A stretch of DNA of 64,000 nucleotides from the NCBI GenBank assembly GCA_034670405.1, contig JAXDDX010000001.1, positions 234,001 through 298,000 on the forward strand. Direction: 5' to 3'. The number at the start of each line of letters is the position of its first letter. Positions within the stretch are counted from its first letter, which is position 1. Below are positions 25,601 to 38,000 of this stretch, in pieces. Position numbers and translations under genes: made by a program. The stretch comes from Hoplostethus atlanticus (taxonomy: Eukaryota; Chordata; Actinopteri; Trachichthyiformes; Trachichthyidae). Below the pieces are notes generated by a model. It did not search any database. It saw nothing but the letters and a program-made list of their open reading frames with translations, and had not been told where the DNA came from.

Positions 25601-28600
25601 TGTGTTTTATCACCGAAGCTCCTATGAGTTTGGAAGTCATAACTGTGTTGATGATTCCAGTCTGGGTTGGAAATAACAGAGTTGATGCTGTAACAAAACG
25701 ACTTTTTCATGAGTCTGTTGATTTTTTTTAAATTAGATGTACTTTGTTAGGTAGGCTTGTTGGCATAGTGTGTGTCTGCAGGTTGAGTATCGTTTACTCA
25801 ACTCATAGTTTCAATATTTGAAGACATCGTCCCCTCCCGTCTCTCATCCTCCCAGGCTGTATGCTATGTGTAAACACTGTGACACTGTTCTATCTAAATG
25901 CATCTAATTGCATTGAAATATATTGGTTACATAAGTAATGTGGTAATGATTGAAATGAGTAAGTACAAAAACAGAAAGATCCTGCTAGACAGCAAATAAA
26001 GCACTAAACCTGGTATTTCATGTCTTGCTCATTTCCAGCACTCACACCAGGAAATTCTTTGTGTCGATCCAACCACCGGTTGGAGAGTTGATGATGCCTA
26101 TCTTCCTGACGGAGAACGAGTTTAAAAAGGAGCAAGGTGAGTAACAGTAGGCAATAAACTACCTGTGATGCATTCATAGCATTAACCATGAACCAGAACC
26201 TAGAAACACTCAACATCAGGCAATAGAAAACAGAACAGAAAGAATCAACTGGAACAGGTAACATAACTATACAACCCATTAGTCTATAAAAGGGTGAAGT
26301 CTGGCAGCACATAATAAAAAAGGGAATGAAGGTCTGTGAATGTCCTGGTAGGTTTCAGTTAGACTTGTGTCACACCCAAGTAAACATTTAAGATGAGACT
26401 GAACAGGAGGTAAATGTTTGAGCTTGTTGAGTTATTCTACATAGAGGATCACTACCTACAGCAAAAGGTCAGAAGGGAAGCATCAGCAGTCAGCTGTGAT
26501 GAATGCACTACAGTATGAAGAGCTGAAATCTTGTTTTACATTACAATACATTACAATTACAGTTAGCAGTCGCTTTTATCCACAGTGACTTACAATAAGT
26601 GCATTCAACATAGGTAGAGAACTACTAGTCACCAGAAATCAGAAGTGCATTTCCTTGCTAAACATCATCTAACAGCAGAACCAGTGCTGAGGTAGAAGTG
26701 CAATAAGTTATCTACCTACTTTTATTAAACAACTGAGACAGATAAGTGAAGCAAATAGACAAGCCTGTTTTCCTTAGTTTCTTGCCTGCTGTGATACAAT
26801 TATCTAAAGGAACAAATCAGTGCATCATGTTTTCGCATCATCAGCATTTATTCCTTGATAGGAGCTGCTGTGTTTGTTTGTTTCTGTCAGTTGCAAAACA
26901 AAACTCATCTTGAAATAAACGCTGCTCCTGCTATTAGACGTCATATGGTTTATTCACAGAAATACTAAATGTTTGATTTAGAGTATTGTGTTATTGTCAT
27001 AGTCACATAACTAATAAACACAGCAACTGCATGATGTTTCTGCTTTTTCACTTCGTACTCCTTCCAATCCACTTGGGAAACTGTAATTCCCTTTGGAAGC
27101 AGAACTAACACCAGGGTTTTGTCTTCTGGCCACTTTGACTAGTTTACCAGCCAACAGAACAAACCGGCTAAACCGGCCAAAGTGGCCCGTAGAGCAAACT
27201 GACCTGCCAGCCTATACGGCTGGTGTTACTTTCCCACCCTGACTAACACTGAACCAGGTTTTCAGCTCTTGTCAACCCATAGTGTGTCTTTAAACATGTG
27301 TCATATCCACGGTTCTTCCCTCTTGGTATTGTTCCCAATAGAGACGCTATTAAAGAATCTAGGTAAGTTGGCTTTGATAGATTTGTTGTTATCCGCTGTC
27401 TGTGTGCCACCTGCCTTCTAGCCAACCTCACACAAACCCCAGTACCCTCCTCCCTCCTCTAATGCTTCAAGCTGACGCCCCTCCCCCTTTCCCGCTGTCC
27501 CCCACTGCCTTGGTAATAACGACTGCATCTCCAGGTCTGTAGTTGGCAGACAGATTCACCTGAGCTAACCTGCATCTAGAAGCCTTCTCACATTCTGCTC
27601 CACCAGGAATGACTGGCAATGCTCATCCACTGAGTCCACTAATCCCGATTCACTCGTCTGCGAGCACCTTGGAGTTGATAGTGATGGCAAGCTCAGAGCA
27701 GCGCTACTTGAGATGATCATGTGCATCGTCATTCATATCATCCTCCTGCTAACTGGGCTTTCAAACCACACTGATAACCACTGACCATGTTGGTAGTCCA
27801 GTGTCTGCGATGCCAAATGCATCCGTTTGTCTGAATGGGTTGTTTTAGGTTTAACGTGACCGTGTTAGCTGCTGCAACATGTTTCAGAGTTCATACTCAC
27901 GAGGCATGAAACTAGATTGGTAGTGCACAAACTCGCCTTTTGTGTGCTGTGTACTCACTGTATGAGGGAATTGAGTCAATCCTCCGCTACGTTCAGTGGG
28001 AAGTACCAGTACATTCCAGTTTCATTTTCTTTAGCATTTTGTTTTGTAATAATTGATGTATTTGAGTATTACATCAAATATTTCCCCTAGAGGACCGTAG
28101 GAGATGCTTTTGGTGAAGTAGAAACCAATCACGCTGTTGTTAGAGCATATATACACTATCTGTATATACCTGCACATGTCTGTAGCTTGTAGATTTACTG
28201 AAGAATGGAATGGTAAATATTATATTATACATCATGTACAGAAACAGCATTGTATTAAGTACTGCCGGTCCTCACGCCGAGCTGATACAAGCAACACCCC
28301 GCTGTCGATTAATAACTCCTACTGGGAGTGAGCAGCGGAGCAGCAGCCGACCTGTGGGACATTCCAGTTTGACCAGTGTTGTGCTGAAAACCCCTCCAGG
28401 TCAGCTGATGGGTATGAATGAGATCACGGAGAAGCTGACTCTGGGCGGCAAGTGCCAGAACGAACACACCATCGTCCAGAGGGTGACCGCCGCCGCCAAC
28501 CTCAGCAGGGTGCCCTGCGGCTCAGATAAGGAATGCAGGTGAGAAGACTGGAGGAAAAACCCGGGAGAAATCCCCTTTGTCGGATCAACATAAAGATCTG

Positions 28601-29456
28601 TAGAGTGGCGCTTCATCTCGCCCAAAACATCCTGGTAATAAAAAACAAGTAAACATTTCATAAGGATTTGTGCAGCAAGTTGCTTGTCGATTGGATTTAG
28701 GGTTTAAGTTTTAAATTTTGACCTTTAAGTATAGCGCCCCCGTCGGGCCAATGAGTGCAAGTTTTGAAACACCAAAACACAGTGCCAAAATGTGTCATCC
28801 CTCCAAATTTTGTCAACATCGACCAGCGGTGTAGCAGCTATGGCCTTTCAAAGTTTGAAATGATGACCTTTAATTATAGCCCCCCCCTCCCCCCTTTTAA
28901 ACAGCAGAATACTGTGCCTAAATGCCTCATGCCTCCATGGTTCATCAAAATCGGACCAGCGGTGTCTGAAATATCACATTTGAGTTAAAAAACGTGACCT
29001 TTAATTATAGCGCCCCCATCAGGCCAATCAGTGTATTTTTTAAAAAGCTGGAAGATGCATCATCCCTCCAAGTTTGTCAAAATCAGACCAGTGTTGTCTG
29101 ACATATCACTTAAAGTTGCCAAATGCTGATAAAGTTAATTGTACCTAAACTTGAAAAAGATCTAAATCTAAAACCCGCTGACTGACATTCTGTCCAATCC
29201 TTTGTTCTCTGACTTCATCTTTACTTCCTCTTCACCTTTGCTGCTTTGATCTCTGCCCTTTGACCTCAGTCCTCCTGTCCCTCCTCCTGATCTTCCTGTT
29301 CACAGGTTTGCCGGCAGGACGGTGACCAGCGGCAGCCTGGTGTTGGTCACCGTGGCGACCAAAGAGCAAGGGGCCGCCCAGCTGACGGTCAACTGTGAGA
29401 AAATGGTGATCGGCACGATGCTGGTGAAAGACATCCTCCAGGCGTTGACGCAGTGA
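7620..29456 (+). CDS. ap3b2: AP-3 complex subunit beta-2 (5' end not found; two frame-breaking exons)
   Basis: Large beta subunit of the AP-3 adaptor coat, which sorts cargo from endosomes to synaptic vesicles and lysosome-related organelles; the beta-2 form is the neuronal one. Exons: 7620-7695, 9610-9684, 10011-10106, 10558-10719, 11251-11317, 11884-12066, 12176-12382, 13334-13431, 14943-14997, 15104-15175, 15680-15742, 15974-16106, 16743-16853, 17907-18083, 18250-18436, 18578-18696, 22118-22232, 22580-22769, 23084-23255, 23415-23511, 24164-24273, 25037-25265, 25477-25561, 26039-26136, 28400-28538, 29306-29456. All use AG/GT borders and phases agree. They give about 1087 residues (human about 1082). 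Order: adaptin HEAT-repeat trunk (HDDLKEML, then [16 protein letters not shown]), Ser/Glu-rich acidic hinge (22.1-23.5 kb), and a C-terminal ear ending [17 protein letters not shown] and [15 protein letters not shown] in the hinge favour beta-2 over beta-1. Exons 4 and 13 each contain one extra base. The canonical first exon is missing. Confidence 0.93.
9100..9400. repeat. Dispersed repeat, copy in ap3b2 intron 1 of the recognised exons
   Basis: Partner of the copy at about 35480-35720. The best-matching part is about 9255-9375. Class is unknown. Confidence 0.55.
10558..10719 (+). CDS. ap3b2: ap3b2 exon 4 with an extra base (frameshift)
   Basis: The exon begins [20 protein letters not shown] and runs to AIKEA. 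After GAAGCC an additional T at 10657 shifts the frame, and a stop would follow before the donor. Leaving that base out of consideration, the rest matches the family perfectly ([19 protein letters not shown]), and the exon then joins the next at 11251 in the right phase. The splice sites are intact, and conservation on both sides of the T is high. That favours a consensus error in the assembly or a very recent allele over an old pseudogene. Confidence 0.85.
12483..12600 (+). repeat. SINE head fragment in ap3b2 intron 7
   Basis: A tRNA-like start (TTGGCGTAGTAGGGAGACCG) and B box (GGGTTCAAGCCC) are followed by CTGCCCTGCTGAGGTGT, a phrase typical of fish tRNA-SINE bodies. A further SINE-like piece (GTCCTTGAGCAAGACGCTGA) sits at about 12840-12915, so one older copy may have been split. 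Confidence 0.55.
13821..14942. repeat. ap3b2 intron 8 interior, with a SINE at about 14128-14225
   Basis: Within this non-coding stretch, 14128-14225 on the plus strand shows a B-box phrase (GGGTTTGAATCCAGCCTGGGA) followed by TTGCATGTCATCCCTCTCTC, the usual start of a fish SINE body. At 14580-14760 there is a concentration of GTTAGCTAGC-like words of unknown meaning. No exon is seen. Confidence 0.5.
16654..16712. repeat. (ATTC)n microsatellite next to an ap3b2 acceptor
   Basis: About 14 tetranucleotide units ending roughly 30 bases before the exon at 16743. Its pyrimidine content merges into the 3' splice-site region, so length changes might affect splicing; that is inference. Confidence 0.9.
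16743..16853 (+). CDS. ap3b2: ap3b2 exon 13 with an extra base (frameshift)
   Basis: The exon starts [19 protein letters not shown], identical to the family. After CAGCCA there is GGAG where the frame needs GAG, so one G at 16799-16800 is surplus. Downstream the +1 frame reads [16 protein letters not shown], again the family sequence, and ends in phase for the exon at 17907. The length between QP and II equals that of human only if a single base is surplus. An (ATTC)n repeat ends about 30 bases before the acceptor. Confidence 0.85.
18697..22117. other. ap3b2 intron 16
   Basis: A 3.4 kb intron. It contains a poly-C run at about 20463-20478 and a (TC)n tract at about 20513-20547. Otherwise no exon or classified element is seen. 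Confidence 0.6.
22118..23511 (+). CDS. ap3b2: ap3b2 acidic hinge exons
   Basis: Four exons (22118-22232, 22580-22769, 23084-23255, 23415-23511) encode the flexible linker between the adaptin trunk and ear. They are dominated by Ser-Glu-Asp clusters and Lys runs and end with the conserved LLDLDDF motif. In AP-3 beta subunits this linker is heavily phosphorylated; LLDLDDF resembles a clathrin-box motif (LLDLD), as described for AP-3 beta hinges. Codons are strongly GAG/GAA biased, which gives the purine tracts seen here. Length and phases agree with an intact linker. Confidence 0.88.
23868..24060 (+). repeat. SINE copy in ap3b2 intron 20
   Basis: B-box phrase GGATTCGATCCCCAG, then TTTGAGCAAGGTACTTATAC, and a tail ACAATTTCTCCCTTGGGGGA-TGAATAAA. 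This is the common fish SINE layout of tRNA-related head, body and AATAAA-like tail. It lies about 100 bases before the exon at 24164. Confidence 0.6.
26530..26665. repeat. Dispersed repeat fragment in ap3b2 intron 24
   Basis: Contains AGTCGCTTTTATCCACAGTG and ACTTACAATAAGTGCATTCA, phrases of a very frequent fish interspersed repeat (the CGCTTTTATCCAAAGCGACT family). A related phrase appears on the other side of snx1 at about 52960. Confidence 0.55.
28716..29117 (+). repeat. Tandem array, unit about 130-140 bp, three copies, in the last ap3b2 intron
   Basis: Each unit starts TGACCTTTAATTATAGC followed by a C run, and carries CATCCCTCCAAGTTTGTCAA and GACCAGCGGTGTCTGA-like words. Starts are near 28719, 28862 and 28991. 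The copies have diverged and no protein is encoded in common. Origin is not recognised. Confidence 0.75.
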
Positions 29457-30524
29457 TGTGTCACCGCTTGACCTTTGCCCTCTGCCCCCCGCGCCCACCA
29501 CTCCCACAAACCTACGCGCATCGCACCTGTAGCATTTCCTTCCTTCCTTCCTGTTCTGTGAGCGGTGTCAGTGTGAGGAAATTTCCAGAATGTTTTATTC
29601 CAGTTCATTTCTCTGTTTAAGAGCCCCACTTTTAGAAACGACTAGAAACAAACTGCTGAATGCCGTAGCTGTACATGACTTTTATGACAATCAGCAACAA
29701 GACTTATGTTGGACTCGTAATAGTTTAGAGGATAATTCTGCCCATTTTCCAGCGGGATTTTTATTAGAGGAACTTATTTCCCTTCTTCTAGATGCCATTC
29801 ACTTTCATTCAACTCCAAACTTTATCAAAACCACATTTCTGAAGTGACATATGAAATGTTTTTGCTTCCTTTCCAAACTCATCTCACTTGGCTTTGAATA
29901 AAGGTAGAGGAAGGAAGAGGTTTTCCATGGTTACACCCCACCGCATTTCAAGCCTCAGCCAATGAAATTCCCTTCAACATGTCGATGCACAAATAAGTTG
30001 CAGGTAATGATAATGAAAAGCTTTTGTATCCACTTCAACGGTTCCACAGTTCAGGAAATATAGGTAAAATGTAGGACATCCCAAAAAAGGAAAACAGGAA
30101 TTTCATAAGTGAGAGAGGGCGCTCTGGAAAATGGCTGGAATTCTCCTTTAAGCGAAGTCTCTTAATGTGAGTTCCTCTGCATCTTGGTGGAGGAGACGAC
30201 AGGAGCAGCATAAGCACTGGTCATCGAGTTATTTCAGTTAAACATGAATGTAGCATGAGGAGAAAACAAACAATGGCTGCAATGGCTGAATGAACCCATC
30301 ATTATCTTTGCTCAGTCTGTAACCCACTACTACAGGGAGCAGGGTAGGATCTTCATTTCAACTGCTGCAACTCTGATTTTCCAACTGTAGTATTTCTTGC
30401 ATCTCTTGTCTAGCTATCATAGTTTATAGGTTTCACTGAGTGGGGCATTTATAAAAAGTGAAAGATGTATAAATGTTATTGTATGTATTGCAACATGTAA
30501 TACAGTAATACTATAAGGCGTGGA

Positions 30525-30529
30525 GTGTG

Positions 30530-30567
<38 letters not shown>
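30525..30567. repeat. (GT)n microsatellite
   Basis: About 20 GT units with one GC interruption near the start. Confidence 0.95.
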
Positions 30568-30568
<1 letters not shown>

Positions 30569-31763
30569 AAGAGTGTTTGTGGGCGCAAACGCATGTGCAT
30601 AGGTGACATTAAATATTGGCCATTTTCAAAAATGTGTTTGGGTAACACCTGAAATGCATTATAATCATATCCACAAATGACATCACACATGACAATACTT
30701 GCTACGAGACGACATTCACCTATCCACACATATTTACCATTTTATATGACAAAATTATTTAAAAATGCACATTTTTTTGGCCAGAAACATGCAGAAAGTA
30801 TCCCTTCTAAACTATAAAACATATTTGTGAAAAGTCCCACTCAAAATGTTTTGCTCAGTTTGCAGGTGTTTGATTATTTCATATTTTACCCTTAAAATTG
30901 TAACATTTCTCTTTCCTGCTAAAAAGCGTCTCCCATTCTCCACACGTCGGTGGGATGTCAGCGGTGTGGCAGCTTTGCGTCTGACTACTCCATCACTGTG
31001 TTTACTGGTTTCATTATTGGGTCAGTCTGCATTGGAATCCACTTCCTGAACTACCACTGAACAAATCTCCCTTTTACTACGCAATGCATTAGATTATATT
31101 TGAACACATTTATGGGCTAATGATAATGTTTCTATGATGCTTAGGAGGAGTGTTACCGAGGTCTCAGTCGACATTGTCTTCATGCCTTTCATTACATTTT
31201 GATTTCAGGTCAAAGGTCATGCTTTATAGCAAGCAACCTTCCTCGACAACAAAGTGGCTTCTATTTTGTTATGGACCCTTAACGTGCCCACAGACCGAGC
31301 TGCACACGTCTTATCTATAACTCCTTATTTATGTATTTATTTATTGTTTCTTTACTGTTGGAAAGTGTAACGGATATCTGTTTTACCAAAGGAGTACATT
31401 CAAGTTTCAACCCCCATCATAGAAAGCTGAGTGGAGTGAAAGCCACGCTTCGATTTGGCCTTTTTTTTTGTACTTTGTTTTTTGTTTACCATTTAATGTC
31501 ACAATCACACCTATAATTTCCAGCCACTGCGGCGTAGAGTCATAGTAAAGAATGTAAAGAAATGTTAGTTTCAACGTAAACATCCAGAAAGAGGGAATAA
31601 AACTTTTCTCCAAGTCAATATTCATGCAATGAGCGTTGATCAAACTGGCTTTCATTTTATCCACACTGGCTTTCTCTTTCAAATATCCAAAATGCGGTTC
31701 ATCATATCCTTTGTGTGGTTGTGAAATGTGGTCCTGAAGTATTACAACTTTATTTATTATACA

Positions 31764-31769
31764 AATAAA
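31764..31769 (+). terminator. Candidate distal poly(A) signal of ap3b2
   Basis: AATAAA in AT-rich context 2.3 kb after the stop, followed at 20-40 bases by a GT-rich stretch (GGGGTTGTGTCTTTTGT). This is the best-looking signal before the convergent gene. Confidence 0.45.
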
Positions 31770-31799
31770 AATATGAATAAGATGGGAAGTCTACATCGG

Positions 31800-33540
31800 G
31801 GTTGTGTCTTTTGTCCCAGGCCTCTCAAACCAAGTTAAATCATGGGATTGGAGTTTCTTTCAATTCACAGTTGGAAGTTTTTAATGAATTATGAAGCTGT
31901 GACATGTTTAGGTTTGCATGGTTTAGTTATGATGGGATGAACTTGCATAGAGCCTATTTTCAGTAAATATAACACTAATCATTTGAACTGTAAAGATAAC
32001 AAAGAGAACATTTCCCTTATTGCATTCGTAGCTGTAAAAAGAACAACATCTGAACAGTTACTAAAATATTAGATTTTCTATTTTGTCTGTAGGATTTATT
32101 GAGTGACTCTGAATGATTCATGATTTAGGTACGTAAATGTTGGTCAGAATTAAAGGATGAAGTGTGTCTCAAGTACATGTACACCCAAGTAAATGTGATG
32201 AAAAACATAAGGAGAGAGGGGGAACAACAAGAAAGAGAAAGAGAGAGAGAGAGAAAAACAGGCGTTATGTTTCCTCCCTGTGCTTTGACAGTCTAGAACA
32301 GGACTGCCCGACGTTTCTCATATCAACTATTTAGGGATTAAACAAGTAGACATTAGCAGAAACACCAGATACCCCCTATAAACAAGCTCATGTGCAACGC
32401 TGTCAGTCTTGCAAAGGTGCAGAGTTTCATTGTTTACTTTTGTTATGTTCGGCCTCTTGCATGAGTGTGGCCTTCTTTCTGACGGACTGTAAGGAGTTCT
32501 TGTAAGGCAAGGAAGTTTTATTTATATATTATATATTTACATTTACGTGTCATACACAAGGAAGATTCAAGAGAGAAAGTCACAAAGAACCAGAGTTTTC
32601 GCTATTTTACCTGCTTGATTAATGATCGCTGAAAGTACAGGTGACATGAAACAAACCAAGTGACCGACGCGGCTGACAAACTACTGTTTATTTGAACCTG
32701 CTTCAGCAGTCACAAAGAGATGACGTCTGAATACACAGAGCATCAGCCCAGGGATAACAGGGGTTTTCCACTGCACCAGTAGCGTTTTGTACCTGTACTG
32801 GCCCTACAGTGTTAGGAATGAGGTCTATTTGTGTAGAAAAGCAGCAGAATGGGTACAGCAACAAGAAAACTAAAGAATAATACATTTATATTAAAAACAT
32901 CTTTTGCACAGTACTATATACACAAGTTGGATAGTTCAGATTTGAAAGAAGCCAGCCTCATCATAAAGTGGGAGTCCTGTCTGTTCATTGACTTGCACCG
33001 GCCTTTTGGTAATGGAGATATTAGAAAACTAGGTTACGGGTATTCTTTAACAATCACGTAATTCTGTGAGTCAGAAAAACATCAAATCATAAAATAAACC
33101 CCAAAAAACCCCCATGGACAATCAGATATGCTGCTTAAAAGCCTGAAACATCCATTTAAGATAATCCAATAACCGATTATACCCCAGAATGTTAACGTTG
33201 AACACAAACTGTTTGAAAAAGATCAAAATAGAAACTTTCAAGAAAGTTTAGAAATTGACTTCAACTTTTTGGTTCCTTGTCAGTTGGCTTGACTTAAATT
33301 CTGCATCTCCTCACACTCACTTTCCTAAATACTTCTTGGAGGGCGACGAGACTCCCTGCTGTGCTTTGACCACATTTTCTGTTGTCATCTTTTGGCATTT
33401 TATGAGAAGCAGCATACAAGGTTGGAGAGAAGGCATACAGGAGAAGAGACTAGGCACGGGGTTCAAACATCCGCTGAGCACAGACACAGGCGACATACGA
33501 TCCTCCAGTCAGAGGATGTTGAATGTGTCCATCTTGTGGA
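31800..33540. other. Intergenic DNA between convergent ap3b2 and SV2-like genes
   Basis: AT-rich with a short GA tract near 32240. On the minus strand a canonical poly(A) signal (TTTATT on the plus strand at 32687-32692) could end the SV2-like transcript, leaving a 3' UTR of about 0.85 kb. No further exon is seen. Confidence 0.45.
32687..32692 (-). terminator. Candidate poly(A) signal of the SV2-like gene
   Basis: AATAAA on the minus strand about 0.85 kb past the stop codon. Other AT-rich candidates exist, so this is tentative. Confidence 0.3.
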
Positions 33541-34967
33541 TCAGGTGAGCTCCGTCTGTCTGGTTTGTGGAAGGAGAAGGGCCACTAATCCTCCTATCAG
33601 CAGCAGAGCAGACACCAGCAGGATAGGCACGGCACAGTTAGTGTCCACCAACTGTCCGAAAACTACGTTACCCATGATGGCCGCCACTCGATTCACTCCT
33701 GTGAAGAAGCCGAGAGCGGAGGATCTAAAAGAAACAAACAGCAGACAGGTGAAAGGTGATTTTTGTGAAAGTCGTTAACCCCCATTCACACTATCAATTG
33801 GAGTTACAGGCTTCCTTGGTCCGTCTGACACCTATTCAAAGCTTCCTAGTTCTCTACAACTTGGATTTGAAAGAGTAAACGTCATAAAAACGATGGTTGT
33901 GGTTGATGGTAAGCTCTGAGTCATTTTTTTATGTTTTTTATGTTCGTTTTCAAATAATGCTATCATTAGCACTTGCTAGTTAGCTACGTTAACTCATCAA
34001 AATGATGTAACCTTATGAAAGGCAAAACCAAAGCAGTGAAAAACAGACTATTCCCCGTTCAAAACGCATGGTTAGAGTTCGATTTTGAATTTGTCCCTGG
34101 ACAACTGTCATGTTAAATGAAGCTCAAAATTGAAAGTTAAAATTTAAAATGAAAAGATCAGTGGCGAGGGAAACAAATGAACTGTCTCTCACTCCGCCTG
34201 AAAAAACCTTATGCTCAACAATGTGAAAGAACCCTTAACAGAGAAACTGTTCTGCTTCAGATGCTTTTATGAACGCTGGTGATTTCTTTTTTACTAGGAA
34301 CAGTCTCATTAACGATACAGAACGCTGCGGTAGATGATGCGGTACCGTAGATGGGTTGGGTAGAGCTCCGTTCCCAACACGTTCAGGGCATTCCAGGAGA
34401 TCACAGTCACGCCACTGAACACGCAGGAGAGGACCAGGCTCTGAGCTTTGGTCTGTACCACATAGATGAGGAAGACACTAACACTGGACAGCAGCAGACT
34501 GCAGGCTGGAGAACACAGAGACATAACAGATTTCAGATCAGATTTCAGTGATTTTTAAGGTATTGAAGACTGGCTCGTTGTCGGAATGGGCACTTTGTTG
34601 CAGCATGACCAGTGTGTGGCATCTCTCTCGCTCTCTCTAATATCTATTGATTATGTAATAAACATTGCTTCTAGATACTAATTCTTTGGTGTGGGATGGG
34701 AGCATTTATTGATTAGACAGGCAGTGTTCCATCAGCTGCCAATGGACAAGTTAGATGGACAGTAGAGGACATCCTCCGCACATTGGCGTCACAATGCACA
34801 CAAAATGTCTCCCACATTAAGCCACTGAAAAACGCCATTCTGTGAAAAGCAGACTCACAAAGCAGTGCCTTTCCTCCGGTGCGGTCAATCATAAGAATGG
34901 TGAAGATGTTGCCTGGTAGGTTTGCGGCAGCAACAATGAAGCCCTCCATATACACTGCCGGTTGAAG

Positions 34968-35008
<41 letters not shown>

Positions 35009-38000
35009 AAGGAAAGTGTCAGGAAACACAATATAATCAATATAACCTTGGTTTTGAGACGTGCTCAATCAAGTTTTGATGAATACTACTACTTCTAACA
35101 CTACAATTAATAATACTAATATAGTAAAGTGATGGGGACACAACACTTAATAACCAGTTGCCTGGTTATTAGAGCCTTGAATCCATAGCTGATGTCCCAC
35201 TCTTGTTTTCTCATCCCAGATACACACCTTCTGTCTTCACTGGGTAGCAGCTTTGGTTGTGGAGCGGAGACGGGTGGGACACATTGCCACATGGGGAGCC
35301 TCCAGCCTCGGCTCTCTCAAACAGCTCCGGGAACCACATCCACAGCCCATAGTAGCTACAAGCACATGCAGAAATACACTCGTCTTAAGCGTAAATCACA
35401 AAGAGGGGCAGCAAGACAGCAAAAGAGCATCCCAGCCCCCTTTAGTGAGATGCTGTAGTTTTCCCTGTTTGCCGTGTTCTGGTGTCAGGTATGGACACTT
35501 CTCAGCCCACAGGAAGTGACGAATCGAAACTTGAAAGAGTGAAATACAAAATGTCTCCTGAACAGCAGTGAGCGAGCGAGCGCTGCGTCCAGGGAAAACT
35601 GGACTCACTAACGTCAGATCTGTTGCCTCTCCTGTCTCTTTGGTTTCCTTTACTGACGCCACATCACACTGAAGTTCAAATTTTTCAAACAGTTACCTCT
35701 CCCCTGTCATTTGGAGCCACCAAACGTTGCCTAGTGCAGCTTTAACAATCCAAAAGTGTTGAGACAGACGTGATAAATGCAAGCCCACGGCAGCATCACA
35801 AAGAGAAGACCCCTGCAGTGTATGTAGATGGACGGTGGGATTTCTCACCCGAAGGAGATGCAGTAGAAGACAATCAGCAGAGTGGTGCTCCTGGCTCTTA
35901 AGGGGCCATGAAACAGCTCTCTGATGGGCGCCAGGGCCTGCAGGTCAAACCAAACACATAACTACTTCAAACACATAATACAACAGTTTTACTTTAAATT
36001 ACAACATGATGTAAAAAAAACAAATATATCAATAAATTATCAGCTATAATAAAGAATAACATCAAATAAAAAAGACTTCCTTGATTTTATTAACTTTCTG
36101 TTCTTCAACATAATGAATCAACTGACTCCCGTTCATTACCTTTTTAAAAAGTGAACCCCAACTTCCATTCTGTTTTGATTTGCCTCGTCGTGTGGAGCTG
36201 GTACACAAGCCAAATATCTGTAAAGGAGTTCAAGATGTGATCACTGGCAGATGATTCTTCACACCCAACAAACCAAAACCATATTTTGAAGTTTAAAATG
36301 CACACAGATTATGATTTGCTGCCACTGTCCTGGCATAAATAGAGGAACAGACTTTAACTCATACCGGAAAGGCCTTGTTTTTCCCCCACTGGTTTAGTTC
36401 AAACATCAAGCGGAACACGTGGAGCGCCTCTTTCTCCTGGCCAGTCTGGCGAAAAACAGGAAAAGATTCAAAGACAGTTAAGAAAAAGTGGCAACCCGAT
36501 CTCCTCTGCTTCCAACACAAGCCATCGTCTGCCCACAGAATACCTCCATGAGGAACTTGGGGCTCTCAGGCAGCAGCCTGAAAAAGAGCGCTGAGGTGAG
36601 GCTGGGAACAGAGCACAGCGCCACAAATACTCTCCAGCTCTGGAAGTCAAATCCTCCCAGTGAAATGTGCACCCAGGTCCTTGGAATCACCAACCACGCC
36701 AGGCCTGCAGACAAAACCACACACACACACACACTCACCACTGACCACAGCGATGCTACACATTTCCCATTTCTAAATGTCATACTTTTTCCAGTTGCAG
36801 TTACGTGATACATTACCAGGACACCCTCAGGCTTTATTTTATTGACTGGAGTTGAAGACGCTGGTCGGTGTTCAGTACGATATGTGCCTGTGATGGCTGG
36901 GTAAGTAAGACATATCACTCTACAGCTTACATTTTTTAATTTATTGTGTCTTCATTATTTTCAGAATTTCAATAATCTTGTACTTATACATAATTGTGGA
37001 GATTTTTTTCCCTTTTATATAGTCATAGTGACAAAAAAGTGAAAAGAAAAGGGAATAAAAAAACACAGCAACAGCCCAAAAACAATAATAATAATGATAA
37101 AACAAATATATACAAAAAATTAATAATATACAAATAATATATTTTTAAATAAAAGTAAATAAATCAATGATTTATTTATTTATGAACCAATTGTTTATTT
37201 ACAGCTGAAGATTATTCTCCAAAACAAAAATTGAACAAAAGTCTGGGGGAAAACAAATCGGGACAATTTTTTTTCCTTTTCCAAACGTGTTGTCCCATTC
37301 TGAAACTTTTCAAGAACTGATAATGATTACATTTATTGTCCATATTGTCCATCCAAGACGTTCCAGAACTGCATAGGAACCCAATATGAACCTAAACAGA
37401 GAACAAACTGGTACTGAGCAAAACTCACCTGCAGCCAGGATGCTTCCTGCCATCCAGAAGGTGGCCAGAGCACTGATCATTGCACCTCTCCTTAAGCGGG
37501 GCAGGAACTCTGAGAAGTAGGAGAATATAACGGGGATCGAACCTCCCACTCTACAGAGGGGAAGAAATAAACACACACACACATGCATTACCTAAACTGA
37601 TATAAAAACACATCAACAGTGTTTTTTACACAGACTTTTGCATTGTCTAATTGTCTATCTTGCTCACTCCTTCCCATAAAAAAACCTAGGAACCTGTGGA
37701 AAACACTGGTGACATGTCCAATATGTTCCAATTTTACTGTTGCACTCACATTGGCTGTTCCAGGGATCAAACCTGTGCCATTTTGGTTACAGGACAGTCT
37801 CTCTAACCACTAAGACAGCCTGCCATCTTGTTCGGGTTAAGTGCGTCAGCTTAATGTCAGCAATATAAATATACAAATGTAAGAGGAGGTTAAGTCTTCA
37901 CCCCACACCGCTGATGAAGCGCAGCAGCAGGAAGAGCCAAAACCATGGAGCAAAGCTGGCCAGACCTCCAAACAGCCCGTTGAGAGTCAGGGACACAAGC

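Larger units (their letters stand above)
29457..31790 (+). other. ap3b2: ap3b2 3' UTR and downstream
   Basis: No frame of interest follows the stop. Polyadenylation signals AATAAA occur at 29897-29902 and at 31764-31769, so short and long 3' ends are possible. A (GT)n repeat sits at 30525-30567. The true end is not decided by the sequence alone. Confidence 0.55.
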
